Assembly (NCBI GenBank): GCA_950106755.1
Contig: CATNNA010000080.1
Span: 101,716-165,715, forward strand
Length of the DNA stretch: 64,000 bases
DNA from: Climacium dendroides
Lineage: Eukaryota; Streptophyta; Bryopsida; Hypnales; Climaciaceae
Direction: 5' to 3'
Part shown: positions 35,689 through 47,929 of the stretch, one piece after another
Position numbering within the stretch: position 1 is the stretch's first letter
Layout: each line of letters begins with the position of its first letter
Program-made: the position numbers and the translations under genes
The notes under the pieces: generated by a model
Told to the model about the DNA's origin: nothing
What the model saw: only the letters and a program-made list of their open reading frames with translations
The model's database searches: none

Positions 35689-37053
35689 CTAAGAAGCGCT
35701 GCCGATGGCAACAACAGGGCCTCCGACTGCACCCTCTGCATCTTCCTCTCCCGTAGCAGTTTCGAGATGACGCGCGGGAGCACCTATAGACAGGTCTTGT
35801 ACAGAGTGTACCTTCTTGTAGGATACGGCGGCAAGGCCAGTGCTTAGCACTGTACATAACGTAGCCAAGCACTGTACAACTTCACCTTGCTTTTCAATGG
35901 CAAGTTTTGCATTCTCGTTTGTCAATCGCACATGGTCGTGGAGGCGGCGGTCACGCTCGCGCTGGTACTCCATTTGTTCTTGGAAAAGCAACAATTGCTG
36001 GTTGATTTTGCTTGCCTCCAATTCACGACTTGCAATGGCCATTTCCTTCATTTGTTCCGCCATTGCGTTTAGGGTCGTGCGGGTAGCATCGGCAATTACT
36101 GAATGCCCGGAGATGCTTTTCCTCCTGACGCCGGTGTTCCCAGGTCGTCGACCGCCGCTGGCTTCCGATGTATCAGAGGAACTCAGAATCTGCGGCACAA
36201 CTCCAGTTGGCAGGATCGTCCGCTGACCTACCGTGGAGCTAGCTCTTGTTGTGGCCTTGTTTGAACCTAATAACACCCCCGCCTTTTTTCCATTGGCAGG
36301 AGTGCCGAGGTTCTGCCTTGACTGTGTGCCATCCTCAGACATGTCGGGCGTGTCGAACATGCATGCGGTGTCCATAGAGTCTTGCAATCCTTTACCATTG
36401 TCCCCCACGTCTTCGCTGCTGCTCAAAGTAGTGGGCTTGTAAAAATAGTCAGCTCTGATGTCGTCACTGCGGCTCATTGGCGTCTTGTACACCGAGTCAC
36501 CTGCGAACATTAAGTCCCGCTGATGTGGTGGCGTCATGGAGGACTCGGAGCCATACCAGTCATTGATCTGGTTGAAGAGGTCTAGCGGGAAACACCGAGG
36601 CAGCCCCTCCGCTCTACGAGATGAGATCGGCAGCTCCCAGAATGTGAGGCCGTTCTCATCATTGCGTGTTTGGAACTCTACGATGCGCTTGTATCGAGGT
36701 ATCATTTGGTTCCATTTGCTTTTATACGCGCTGCCATCGCGATGACAAGGGGAGAACCCCGCCCGCATGACGACGGCACTGATGCGTTGCCACTTGCTGG
36801 AATCAGTGTCCATGAGGTCTCTAGCGTCAACGGTGTTCTGTTCGCGCATGAAGACGACTCGCTTGGCAGCTACTAGTGCATGCACCTCTTGTGCATTCCA
36901 ATTCGGACCACATTCTTTTCTCGGGTGCTTCGACGGTGCTCCAGCAGATACCTGGTCTACCTCTGCCGACGTAGAACCGCCTATACCCAACACCCTGTGA
37001 GTATGGCCAACACCAATCTGCTGAACACTGACCTGCATGCCTGCGCATGACAT
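35689..37053 (-). CDS. Harbinger-associated trihelix Myb/SANT-like protein
   Basis: Uninterrupted 454-codon ORF starting MSCAGMQVSV and ending at TAG (35,689). A trihelix/Myb-like DNA-binding region spans about residues 48-160: WNAQEVHALVAAKRVV, then KWQRISAVVMRAGF, then YKSKWNQMIPRYKRIVEF and FWELP, giving the spaced aromatic residues of that fold. A Ser/Thr-rich middle follows, with KKAGVLLGSNKATT. A Glu/Gln/Arg-rich coiled coil runs from about residue 340 to 410 (MAEQMKEMA...FQEQMEYQRERDRRL). In this superfamily such a protein binds element ends and aids transposase import; that role is inferred. It converges on the transposase remnant. It is the only long ORF here without an internal break, so it may be the youngest, or co-opted. 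Confidence 0.85.
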   Translation of the reverse strand: MSCAGMQVSVQQIGVGHTHRVLGIGGSTSAEVDQVSAGAPSKHPRKECGPNWNAQEVHALVAAKRVVFMREQNTVDARDLMDTDSSKWQRISAVVMRAGFSPCHRDGSAYKSKWNQMIPRYKRIVEFQTRNDENGLTFWELPISSRRAEGLPRCFPLDLFNQINDWYGSESSMTPPHQRDLMFAGDSVYKTPMSRSDDIRADYFYKPTTLSSSEDVGDNGKGLQDSMDTACMFDTPDMSEDGTQSRQNLGTPANGKKAGVLLGSNKATTRASSTVGQRTILPTGVVPQILSSSDTSEASGGRRPGNTGVRRKSISGHSVIADATRTTLNAMAEQMKEMAIASRELEASKINQQLLLFQEQMEYQRERDRRLHDHVRLTNENAKLAIEKQGEVVQCLATLCTVLSTGLAAVSYKKVHSVQDLSIGAPARHLETATGEEDAEGAVGGPVVAIGSAS

Positions 37054-38642
37054 TACGAACGAGACGTTGAAATGTCAATGGTATGACGTGCATGCGTATA
37101 AGGAGTGGTATGGAAGGCCCTGCCCAGGATCAAAGAATGTACCCCAACAAGCATACACAGGAGCGGTTTTACCTCCGCTGTGGGAAGCCGTCCTTGCTAT
37201 TGCTTGCGTAGAAGCGGGAGTGCGTTGTTGACCTGTACAAGGAATGGTACCAACTCGTCAACAAGAGCATAGAAGAGTGAACTTCAGAATAGGAAGACAA
37301 CCGCAATTCGATGTACAAAAACGACTACGACGAGAACCCGGTCAAAGGTCATCGATGTCACTGACCGGCAGCCCCGACAGAGCTACCACCGTGGCGCGGA
37401 ACCCACATTCCACCAGCCGAGGGATTCTCCATTCTGCCGACGTTTTCTTTGAATGACCACTGTGGCTATGAGGATGACGATGACAGTAAAGCGAGATCCC
37501 TTGCACGGCTCTCACTGGACGACAGCGCTCGTACATCGGTAGACGGAAATGAAGTGCTCAATTCTCTGACTATTGCAAACTGCAGTCTCTCACAATTTCT
37601 CAACTTCAATTACTCAGGGTGACGACGACCTGCAGGGCGCTTCCATTTGTACAGAATTCGCGCTATGGTGGCGGCTTCCTCATTCAATTCATTCCGGCCC
37701 TTTGTTGGTGCACATTACGTGCATGGCATGGCTACACTGCATTTCGCTTCAAGGGAAATATTAAATTATCCTAACGCAGCCGTCTTTGATTACTGGGCCT
37801 CCTTGGGGCCAATTAACTTAAGACGCTCCTTCACTTTAGAAATCTATGGAAACGACTGATTTAGTAGCTCATTAACGTCCGCCGTTGTCTGTTTGTAAGT
37901 ACTATGTCCGGCCCTTGCCATGGAAGCAACCACCGCTCTTTATGCCCTCCACGTTGTGCTCCACATCAGCTCGGACGTTATGAGCAGATTTCAGAGAAGG
38001 GTAGAAATGGACATTTTTTTGGACGTTGTCAAATACCATCTCTAAAATTTGCTCATATCTTTTGATCGGAGTCTCAAAATATCAATTGGATTTTTGGAGA
38101 TGAAACATGACTTAATTTACCAACTTGTTTTAGTTCAACTGTTTTTGAAAAAATATCATCTACTATGCCTAAATGAGGTCTGCAATTTCAATTTTAACAA
38201 ATTTCCTAGTTGAATCTCCCTTCACTCTATTAGTTTAGAATTCAAGGGTATTTTTTTAAGTGTTGAAAAGTGGAATTCGAGAGAAATTAGAATTCAAGGG
38301 AATGGATGTAAGTGGTCAGAAGTGAGGAAGATGAGAAAAGAATAATACAAAAAAAAAATGAAAAAAATGAAAAATGAAAGTTCTTGTAATATAAAAAATA
38401 AAATTGTTGGTAAGTCCAAGGTATAATAATTTCTAGAGAAGGAAATCCAAAGAGAACAATCACGCATTACGAATGGGAATAATGCTATAAAAAGTGAGGA
38501 TCAGGGTACAAGGCAAACATTCCAAGAATGTATGATTTGAAAGGTACAAATAATTCAAATAAAAATAATATCAGTATTACAGAAATTGGGTTTAGGGAAG
38601 AAAAAGAATTCAGGAAGAGAGATTCTTTTTTGGGATTTTATT
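37054..38642. other. No recognisable gene
   Basis: GC-balanced to about 37,950, then AT-rich. The inverted dispersed motif CTACTATGCCTAAATGAGGT lies near 38,159. Short ORFs upstream of the Myb-like gene look non-coding; this part probably holds its promoter and the element's right end. Confidence 0.5.
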
Positions 38643-40210
38643 TTCCCAAGGGATTCCGTTATCATTAATAGACATAACTAAGGAGAGGTAGATTGGGGAA
38701 ATCATGAAAAATCCATTGAATGGGAGTCTAAAAATGTACCTTTGCTTGAAGCAATTCATAAAGGGTAGATTTGGGCCAGGGCTCACTGATGAACACTTGC
38801 GAAGTGAAGGATGGATGAAATCGCATTCATTTCATTTGGTAGAGGGCGGCGCCGGAATCGGTTTAGCCACCTTCCCTATCTTCCTCGACCAGCTTTTGCT
38901 TCGTGTTTTACGCTTTCAGCGATCTTATTTGTGAAGTTTGTGCAGGGCTTTGAGCATTCGACTATATGAGGTTCAGGGTTTGGGATTTGGGTTTAGGGGT
39001 GATATGATCGCTCCTCGTGCTGCTGAGTGCGGTTCAGGGTTTAGGGGCCGGTGAAGTCACGAGCAGGGCGAGGAACGCTGAAAGCGAAAGAAGGACGACC
39101 TTGCAGTTATGTTACTAAAGGTTAGAAGCAACAATGTTCATCACGCTTTAAGCGGTCATTGGATGAGGAGAACTATGCATGCTTAAAGCAAATCAACCAA
39201 ACACTTCAAGTAGCAAGCAACTACTGACGAGTACAGCTGGCTGAGAGTTTTTCCAGCGGTTTAGGGTGCTTGTACAAAGAAGAAGAAGACCAAGGCACCT
39301 GGTTTAGGGTCACCTCACAGTGATGACATTGGAGTGAATGAGTGGCTGTGCTTTTCAAAGGAAAGGGTTTAGTTAGGAGGTGTATGCTTGAAAGCGACTT
39401 GGTTGTACTACGGTAAATCAGTTCTTCCTTAACCGTAGTCACGTAAAGCACGGTAGGGTTGTTGTCTTGTCGAAGTTCAACTGCCGAGCGGAAAGTAAGG
39501 CACGCTAAAGCAATGTAAGGGGCTCTTATTTTTGGAGGTGACTAACATGAAGGAAGGATGCTGAAGCCATTTCCAGGGTTTAAGTCGTATATGTACTGCT
39601 GACTTTTTTAAAACGCTTGAAGCAACTGAGTAGCTGTAGACGCTTCAGCGGGAACTTCATTCGGTTCAACCGGAAGTAGCTTGTTTGGTTCAAGTGGAAG
39701 GGTGTTTGGTTCAATTGGAAGTATGTTTTCCGCTTCAGCTTCAAAAATTAATGAATTGTACTCTTGAACAGGAAATTACAGATGTGGTTAGACTTTAAGT
39801 CTTCTTGGAAGTCGGTTGAAAAACAAATTTTTCCTAGCAGTATTGAAGCTTCCAGAGAATTTCAATTTGTGGAATAACGTTTCTTTCAAAAGATCTCTCA
39901 AGTAGTAAGCAACTGGTCTCAGAAGATACTGGATAGTGTACTGTGAAGAAGCTTGAAGCAAATGTACATCATAGTTTTAGGGTTTAGGAAAGTCAAAGGG
40001 TTTCCCTTCAAGTGATATGGATCAGGACATCGCAAAGAAGGCCGAATAGAAAAGGAAGAGCGTGATAAAAACCCGCTTCAAGCAATTCAATGAAATTAGA
40101 AACGCTTAAAGCGATTGAAAATATGTATCGAGGGGGGAAGACCAATCCAAGAACACCGTATATTAATGAAGTCCGTTTCACAGAACTACTTGAGCTGATG
40201 AAAACCGCTT
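38643..40210 (+). mobile_element. Element A, decayed 5' region (third copy)
   Basis: The 38,643-38,880 stretch is clearly related to 14,140-14,345: it shares AATAGACATAACTA/AGACATGACTA, GATTGGGGAAATCA, AAGGATGGATGAAAT, GCATTCATTTCAT and GGCGGCGCCGGAATC. The following 1.3 kb keeps the leader's character, with CGCTTNAAGCG-type palindromes (39,600, 40,085), frequent TTTAGGG and a GGTTCAACCGG block near 39,660. No long ORF survives. Divergence is much higher than between copies 1 and 2. Confidence 0.75.
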
Positions 40211-40777
40211 AAAGTAGGTTTCGGGCGTGACAGACTTATCGTCTCTTATCATTTTCTCTAGTGTTTGGACCATGCAGGGCGGTTTTATAAAGCAAGGTTC
40301 AGGAGGAGGTCTTACCATCCTCATTAGCCCCATTCGAAAAGATGACGTTCCCCCGAAAGGGCACTTGAACAGATTATATGAGAACTCCGGGGAACTTTGC
40401 AAATTCTGCGGATTCTAAATGACAGGTGGGAACTGTTGAATTCGATTTGGTACGGTGTAGGGTTGTTTAGGGTGCAGGAGCCAACCTATTCTTCTGGAAC
40501 ATGCTACTGACTTCCACGGGAACCGGTTGGTAAAGAAGATTTCTATGTTTACGAACTTGGCAAACGGACTGAACTGCCCAAGCAACGCGCTAAGCAAGAA
40601 GACTGACTCAAGCGTTCCTATGCAATTGAAGACGTCACGGTCTGTAGAACTTTCCGGCTCAGTCAACCACTAACCCAATGGCTACCAATCTTGGGTTTAG
40701 GGTGAGACGACATATGCAGTTGCATTCAGGGGGGGCAACAGCTATGACCATCAAAGCCAATGAATCAGCAAAGGTTT
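40211..40777. other. No recognisable gene
   Basis: Short ORFs on both strands (40,227-40,418 + and 40,415-40,666 -) have no recognisable product. Telomere-like motifs at about 40,455 and 40,690. Confidence 0.45.
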
Positions 40778-42068
40778 AACCACAGTAAATCACCCTAATA
40801 CTCTTCATGGAAAAGCCATTACATGAATTATGACACGATACACTAGGAAGCACTTTGTGTACAACCCCAGCCTTTGTCACTAATGAAAACTTGTTCGAGG
40901 AAGAAATATCCTCAGCCATTTCCTAAATTAGAATTGACTATCGAAGTTACTGTACTTGTGAGTGACGATAGAAATTCTACAGTGACCTGATTTCACAAAT
41001 ACCAATCCGCCGCATGGCCACATGGCCCAGTCCGTTCAATTATTTTTAACATAAGCCTCTGTCACACGAAAAATTATAAAATCATATGAAAAGCAGAATT
41101 GGAAGGAACGATAGACCTGTGAAGACAATTTTTTTTTCAATAAACCAAGCTTGTCCGATTTTTTCAGTAAACCAAGCGACAACGTCTTCAGTACAAATCA
41201 CTTAAAAGACCTGCCCTTCACAAGTATGCATTTCCTGCCTGAAAATCACAATTTCAACACCCCTTTCCTTTTTCTTGTCGTGTTCTGAGCGAGGGTATTC
41301 TGATTGAATGTTCCAATGCCTTCTTTCAAGGTTTGTGTTGCTCTTTTTTCAAAAGGCATTCCGAGGGTTCAGGGGAGCCATATTCTTGGATTTCATTTGC
41401 ATCACATCCATGGTCAACGTATCCGGCGACCCTCCTACCGTAGCAATAGTCATACACAGAAAGGGGGATCCATCCGGGTGTGTGTGTGAAAGGGTTTTGG
41501 GCTCCGGGTCTTTCAATCCACCCCTACTTAGGGTTTAGGGTTCACGGTTTAGGGTTCTAGGGCTTAGGGTTCACTAAAAACAACGATGGTGGGGGGGGGG
41601 GGGAATGAGGGTTGATTTGGGGGGACCCTTTGGATAGTACAGCCATACTCCAATCTCATTTTCGGAAGGCAATAACTCAATCTCATCATCGGGGGATATC
41701 CTGGGCAATCGAAACAACAAAATTTCAGTAGCAAGCTCGGTCCGTTCTTCTGAAGATCGCCCCCCGCTGAAATGATAGAACTGACGAAAGCAAAGTGCGA
41801 ATGCTCCCCCCCCCCCCGAAAGATCCCTGCATGTAGGGGTTTGAGGAGATGTTCAATATTGGTCAAGCAGGGTCCGGTCATCCAGAGATCTCCCGATAGA
41901 GGTCGTCAAGCGGGTTTGTAGTAGCGCAGCCCTACTCATTCATCGTGAGCCATGAGGTCTCCGGCTAGAAGACAATCACTAAGAGTTCTCTCGATGAAAA
42001 ACATAAAAATCAAAAGCGTGGTAGTGAGAACGCTCATCGTGTGATCTCTAGATCGCAGAAACAGAGGG
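40778..42068 (+). repeat. Segmental duplication, copy 2 of 12.1-13.5 kb
   Basis: Two blocks, 40,778-41,162 and 41,536-42,068, match 12,062-12,447 and 13,025-13,529 in order and orientation. The sequence between them differs from copy 1, so one or both copies took insertions or deletions there. A cluster of five telomere-like motifs at 41,526-41,575 marks the start of the second block. Confidence 0.85.
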
Positions 42069-42269
42069 AGTTCACTAACTAGCGTAGCATATCCACTTCT
42101 ATTAAGACCATATTATATCTATGGCTTGGTTGATTCCTACCTACCTTTGTCGAATTATCAACCCTAAACTCACCCACGCACCGATGTCGAAAAGAATTCA
42201 AACTCCCATCTATTCCCTCTCGGCCCATCCGTTTCGTTTACAGCTATCCAAAAGGACTACCTCAACCTT

Positions 42270-42720
42270 CGTGGTGGTTTAGGGTCAGTGGATTTCCCCA
42301 AGTCCCCTAACTCGAGAAACACTTCCTCCGCGGTAAAATTTCCTCCAGGCGATCCCCCAATCCCTCGCGTCCGGACCCCCAAACACATCTCCCGTTCCCC
42401 TACGTTAAGCTTCATCAGGCGATGTCTGGTCGCACTTCTCTGCGTTGAGAGGTTGATCAAGAGATCTCCCAGTCCTCGTCATTAAAAGCTCCCCTGCCCT
42501 GATGTCGACCGGGGGATCTCCCAATCCTCCGGGTGAAGGTTCCCCCGCTTCCCTTACTTAAGAAAGAAGGTTCATTATGCGACGTCCGAATCCTTCACGT
42601 TCAGGTTCATCGGAAGGTCTCCTGAGTTCCCTCGGGAAGGTTCCCCTGTGTGAAGGGTCATCGAGAGATCTCCCAATCCACTGTAGGAGTTGAGGTTCTT
42701 TAGGAGATGTTCCGGTGAAT
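42270..42720 (+). repeat. Degenerate satellite-related block
   Basis: Repeated fragments of the satellite theme: CTTCATCAGGCGATG, AAGAGATCTCCCAGTCC, CCGGGGGATCTCCCAATCC, CTTCACGTTCAGGTTCATCG and TCATCGAGAGATCTCCCAATCC, spaced about 60-110 bp apart. The orientation matches the main array. Confidence 0.65.
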
Positions 42721-42847
42721 TGGAGTTCACTTCGAATTCTCAATTCATTTCGAGTTCAATTCAATGACAACGAAAATTTGGCCGTGGTTGATTTGTCCCC
42801 ATATTATTTTATTTTGCCTCGAGTTATCAAGGGTTTTAGGGTCCCAA

Positions 42848-42980
42848 TCATCATCATACTACTAAAATCACAAGCTCTTCTATATAATCTCACAAAGACT
42901 ACCATTAAATATTAGAGGCCCGTACTCGCTATGCTATACATTCATTGTATCATTTACTAGTAAAAATTTGATATGCTTGG
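42848..42980 (-). mobile_element. MITE-like end fragment
   Basis: Matches the reverse complement of the right ends of the two elements at 59.5 and 60.65 kb: CATACTACTAAAATCA at the outer edge, then CTCGCTATGCTATACATTCA, then ACTAGTAAAAATTTGATAT. Only about 130 bp remain. Confidence 0.7.
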
Positions 42981-43715
42981 GTTTAGGGTGCATGATAATG
43001 ATTTTTATAAGTCTTTAAAATAATCATTTCATTTGTTTCATAAAAATATGCCCAATCATGAAGGAACAAGTGGAGAGGTCATTTGCATGATGAATTCCAA
43101 GGTTTGTCATAGAGTTCTAGGGTTTATTGAAGATGAGGGCTTCGACCACTCATGGTCCAAAATACAGGAATTGTACATCAAGTAAAATGTCAAACCTCAT
43201 TTAAGCATAGTAGGACCAAGAAATTCCCAAAAACTTTGGACTGGGTTTAGGGGGTATCAATCTATAAAAAAAAAATTTAATTTTAAAAATATTAATTAAA
43301 AAATAATTAATACATAGTATTTTTTTTTGAATATAATTTGTGTTCATCAATCTAAATTTCATCACCAAAAAGTTGTTTCTAATTTCGAGTCTCTGATCCA
43401 AAGTTTACAACAAAGTTCCCAGATGGGTTCATAGGGACATTTTCCTTGGCGGTTTCAAACATGCCCTTCGAATTTCACCTTATACCTCTTGATCGGAGGC
43501 TCAAAATCACATTCATTCACTGTGCACCGATAAGGTCTCCGGGGCTACTTCACACATCATTCATATGACTTTGCTATGAATAGCTGGGCTTTCTCACTGA
43601 TCCGGATTTACATACCCCACCCCACATGAATGACTTGACCTCCGACCACCTCACTTGTACAAAGAAGAAAGAGCTCGTCTTTAAACCTCATAGTGCTCTC
43701 ATTCCATGAACATTG
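42981..43715. other. AT-rich, no recognisable gene
   Basis: Contains A/T runs, another copy of the dispersed CCTCATTTAAGCATAGTA motif near 43,196 and a telomere-like motif near 43,245. Confidence 0.45.
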
Positions 43716-46700
43716 TTTGCGGGTTTTTTTTTTATTAGCTGCGAGATCTCCCCATACGTTGCATGGAATCCTGTTTTCAAAGACATTGATGAGTTATTAT
43801 TAAGAGACATGACTAGGGAGACGTAGATTTGGGGAATCAGAAAAAAACCATTAAATATAATGTACCTTGCTGGAAGCATTAATGAAATGAAGGGTAGATG
43901 CTGCCCAGTGCTGATGAGACCTGATCTTCAAGGATGGATGAAATTGCATTCATTTCATGATTTGCTAGACGGCGGCGCCAGAATCAAATCAACTTGTCTT
44001 CCTCAGTTGCTGTCGTCTCCTAGCTCATGCTTAGTGGTTCGCGTCGGGAGCCATGTTGTTGTGAATGTTTAGGCGGAGCTTTGAGCGATCTTCTTTGCGG
44101 AGCTGTTCGCGTTTAGGGTTTAGGGAGCAGCGATTGTTCCGAAGTACTGATAAGATCCCTTGTCGCGGTGAATGGTGTGGAAATCGATCCATGGTGGGTG
44201 AAGTCAGGAGTTCAGGGTGAGAAACGCTTAAAGCGGAAGAGGAAGGACGGCTTCGGATCTTTGTTACCGGAGGTGAGACATTACATCGGGAGAATTAACC
44301 CATCAAGCACCAGGCAATGGGAGACGAGTGCGGCTAAGAGCGGTTTTCGAGCGGGAGTGAACTACGGTACGGGGAGTTGGAATCACAGCGACCGATCGCG
44401 AGGGGAGTTTTCCGAAGCCTTCGTGGTACGAACACGAAGATCAGGGTTTACGGTGAGAGACCTCTCATAGTGCCATCATTTGAATGAGTGAGTAGCCGTG
44501 CGTGTCAAAGTGAGAGAGTCGGGTGCTTGAAAGCGGCTTCATCGTGCGGGGTTAAACCCGTTTTCCTTCGGAAGTCGTCGCTTGAAGCGAAGTAGGGTTG
44601 TTGAAGTTCAGTTGCGTGCAGAAAAGTCAGGTAGCTCCAAGCAATTTCAGGGTTGAGTCTTCTTTTGGGGGGATTATAACACATGAATGGAAGATGCTGA
44701 AGCGATTTCCGGCGGTGCGCTTTAAGCTGTGTAACTGCTGTTGATCTCTAAGGAATGTTGAAAGCAACAAAGTAGTTGAAGAAGTCGCTTCAACGAGAAG
44801 TTAGTTCGGTTCAACCGGTGAGCCCGTTTTTAGCTCAAGCTTCAAAAACAAGCCACCAATACTCTTGAAGAGGAAATTAGAGGTAGGATTACACTTTGAG
44901 TCTCGCTGGAAGTCGGGGTTCCACGTCAAAGGGTTTAGGCCGACTGATACGGTTGAAGCTTGGAGCCGAGCAAACGTACTTCGTGGAATCCTAAACCCTT
45001 TCCAAAGACCTCTCAATCAGGAGTAATTCAATTGAGAAGAAGAGGCCGCTGTGTACCGTAAAGAAGCTTTTAGCAAATGCAGATGATAGTCTTGGGATAA
45101 CGACAGTCCCTGTTTCGCTTGAAGCGGTTTTACAGAGAAGACTAAGTAGAAAAGGAATAACGTGGTACAGAATGGCTTCAAGCGACTGAATTCAATTAGA
45201 AACACTTGAAGCGATCGAAAGTACATATGTATATTTAGGGTTCAGGGTTTTAAAACCGAACCAAGAAGATCCGCGTGTCCATGAAGGTTTAGGGAACTAC
45301 TTAAGCAAATGAAAAATGCTTGGAGCGATTACAGAAGCGTGAGGCTAACTGACTTGAGCAACCTCACTTTTGATTCAGATAATTGGGCAATAAGTATGGA
45401 GAAGGCTGCACCGAAGGAAATATTCCGCACGAGCCTCAAGCAACGATTGAGTGCTCACCAAGACAAGCTGGAGAAGGCAGGACTTTGGTACTACGTCATC
45501 TGTTTCCGTGACAATGCCCCTCACCAGGAGGACATTTTGCAAACCATGGCGCAAACATTCCAGGAAGATTCCGATGACCTCATCGTGCAATTTGCAGGCT
45601 CTCGACTGTATATCACCCCAGCCACTCCAGCGATGTTTCTTCAACTCCCCGATGGCAGGGACCCCTGCGCAACGTTGAGTCGACTCCAGGAGCCATCCGA
45701 GGAGGTGTGGAAGGACATTTTCCCGGGGGGTAAGGAGGAGGCTTATGACCCGCTAACTTAGAGGTGGCAGTATGTGGAAGCCGTGGAGCCCTGGAACGCA
45801 TGGTTTTCTTTTGTCAACCAATGCATTTGTTTCGAGGAATTTCCCACAGAGTTGCCGATGTCTACAGTTCGTATGGCGGTTGCGGCTTTGGAGGGAATTA
45901 GGTTGGATTGGAGTGTGCTATTCATCCACCACCTGAAGAGATCTTTACGAGAAATGAAGGCACGCTCACTCGGAGATAAGCCCGTGAAGCACATCCTTAC
46001 AATCTTATGGGAGAAGAGCTACAAGCATGACTTCACTGTTTCGCTTGATAAGGCGATTGCTTCGCCTGTTCCACCCTTAAGGGAGAAAGGACCAGACTCA
46101 GAGGAGGAAATGAATCGCTCGTAGCGGGAGAAGTTGAGTTCCGATCCACCCCAAGGGGGACCCTCCGGCGCTCAAGCTGGAGAACCATCGCGCAAGAAGA
46201 GAAGGACCCAACCCCGATCAGCTCCAGTGCGACCCTTCCCTTCCGGTTGGGTCCAAAAAATTATAACAGGTGTAACCGAACAGTTCAAGGGACAGGTCGC
46301 TTCAGCGTCTGATTTGATTGTCCGGGACACACATATTGCGCAGTTGGAGGAGACATTGCGGAAGAATCGAGAAGAAACTGAAGAGCTTGAAAAGTATGCG
46401 AAAGGTGGAGGGTGTAGTGACGAACAACTTCAAGCCAAGGACAAAGAATGTGTTCGGCTGAAGAAACGTCTAGAAGCGTTGGAGTTAATAGTGACAACCC
46501 AGGAGGATCAAATCCATCGACTTCGAAAGGAGAAGGAGGACTGGGACACCCTTTTCACGGAAAAGGAGCAAGCGCTTCAAGCGGAACGTGTAGCCTATGA
46601 TCGGAGGGTAGCCGAGCTTCGAGCTGCACATGTTGATGAAGCGCTAGGTGACAATACTTACTTGGGCTCCTACGAGGCTTTGTTTGATCACTTCAGCGAA

Positions 46701-47880
46701 CCTCCCTTCATTAGTTGGAAGGCCATCGAGTGGATGTTGCAGGATTTTGGCTTGGCGAGGAAGCTGGATTCACCACCAGACAAGGTGATGCGGTTGAGGA
46801 GTGATGCAGTAGATACGACATGGACCCTCCATCCTCCTTCGGCTGTGGTGCGTGATCCAAGATTTTGTCCATGTCAGCGACGTTATTGGTGGGATCCTAG
46901 GGCCACAATCGACAGCGTGGAGTACAATTGGCCGCGAATTCTTGGACCGTTCTATTCTCCTGATGAATGCGCGTCAGCTTATACCAAGTTCTTTGAGCAG
47001 CATCGGAGTCATCATGATCGAGTTTGCTTCAGAGCAGCGGTATTTTCAGCAATCCTGGCACACTGGTGTCGGAACTTTCGGGTGACTCTAAACATGAACG
47101 TGTTTGATGCCGGTAGAAAGGAGTTTTGGCTTTTCATGCGGTTGCAGTACAGTAGTTCCAGATTCACCCGTTTGCTTGAAGCTATGGCGATTTCCAATTT
47201 CATTGCTGGGGTGCATCATTCCTTGGTGGACGAGCAGACTAATTTTTATCCGAGTTGCCAACGCTTTTTAGCTCATCAAGCCCGTCATAATTTTACAACG
47301 CTTAAAGCGGATGACCACCTGTTCAAATGCTTGAAGCAAGCCCGAGAGTGGGAACACCGATCCAGTGAAGGTCAGAATGCATCTAAGCAGCGACGCTAAT
47401 TCCTGACGGTTTGAGTCGAAAGCTCCAGCAGGGTGTGTGTGTGTGTGCTATGTGAACGTCGGACATTGTAAATAAACATTTCCTTTTGTGATAATTTGTC
47501 TCCATCGGTCGTAGTAGTTGTGTACTTTTCATAAGCGTTGGTTGTGTTGTACCTGCTCCAATCAAACTTGTGGATGGAGCGAGTGACTACGTGTGTTTGA
47601 TGGAATTGCTGAAAGCTGAGTCATGTCCGATCAACGCATGAAGCGATGCCATGTTCAGAGTGGCTACCAAGTATGATGAGTGCGCTTAAAGCGATTCAGT
47701 TGAAACCTTCATTATATAGCTTAAAGCTGATTATTGGCTTTTCAGGATATGGTCTCTTATTATCATGTACTATATACAGAAGGATTTCATGTACTGTGTA
47801 TTTCAATGGGAGGCTTTACAGAAGGGGCCCGTGCCCAATTTATGGTCTGTTCCTTGACTCTGTAGTGTTGCTAATGTAAA
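43716..47880 (+). mobile_element. Element A, copy 2 (most complete)
   Basis: Same layout as copy 1, with about 270 bp more at the 3' end (47,609-47,880), which matches the separate fragment at 49.24-49.65 kb. The 1.6-kb leader differs from copy 1 by only about seven base changes. Both edges are estimates from where homology stops; no target duplication was found. Confidence 0.7.
45309..47399 (+). pseudogene. Element A long ORF, copy 2, broken by two different TAGs
   Basis: One frame of 696 codons from ATG (45,309) to TAA (47,397), with TAG at 45,759 and 46,122. Copy 1 has CGG and CAG there, so each copy carries stops the other lacks. Layout is as in copy 1: N-terminal part, charged linker, coiled coil, C-terminal part. 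From 46,134 a 421-codon stretch is open and includes the whole coiled coil. Residues about 28-150 differ strongly from copy 1 (for example YYVICFRDNAPHQEDILQTM against YYVDRFREPTTYRGDILESM), while both flanks are almost identical. Product unrecognised. Confidence 0.7.
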
Positions 47881-47929
47881 TTGAATATCATACATGTTGA
47901 GGTTCACACAATTCAATATGTAAAACAAT

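Larger units (their letters stand above)
34440..37300. mobile_element. PIF/Harbinger-type DNA transposon remnant
   Basis: The two genes typical of PIF/Harbinger elements lie tail to tail: a DDE transposase on + (from about 34,448) and a Myb/SANT-like DNA-binding protein on - (37,053-35,689). The transposase lacks its N-terminal part and joins the SF3A3 fragment at about 34,440. I could not find terminal inverted repeats or the expected 3-bp target duplication, so the outer limits are approximate. The SF3A3 piece may be captured cargo or the insertion target. Confidence 0.72.
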
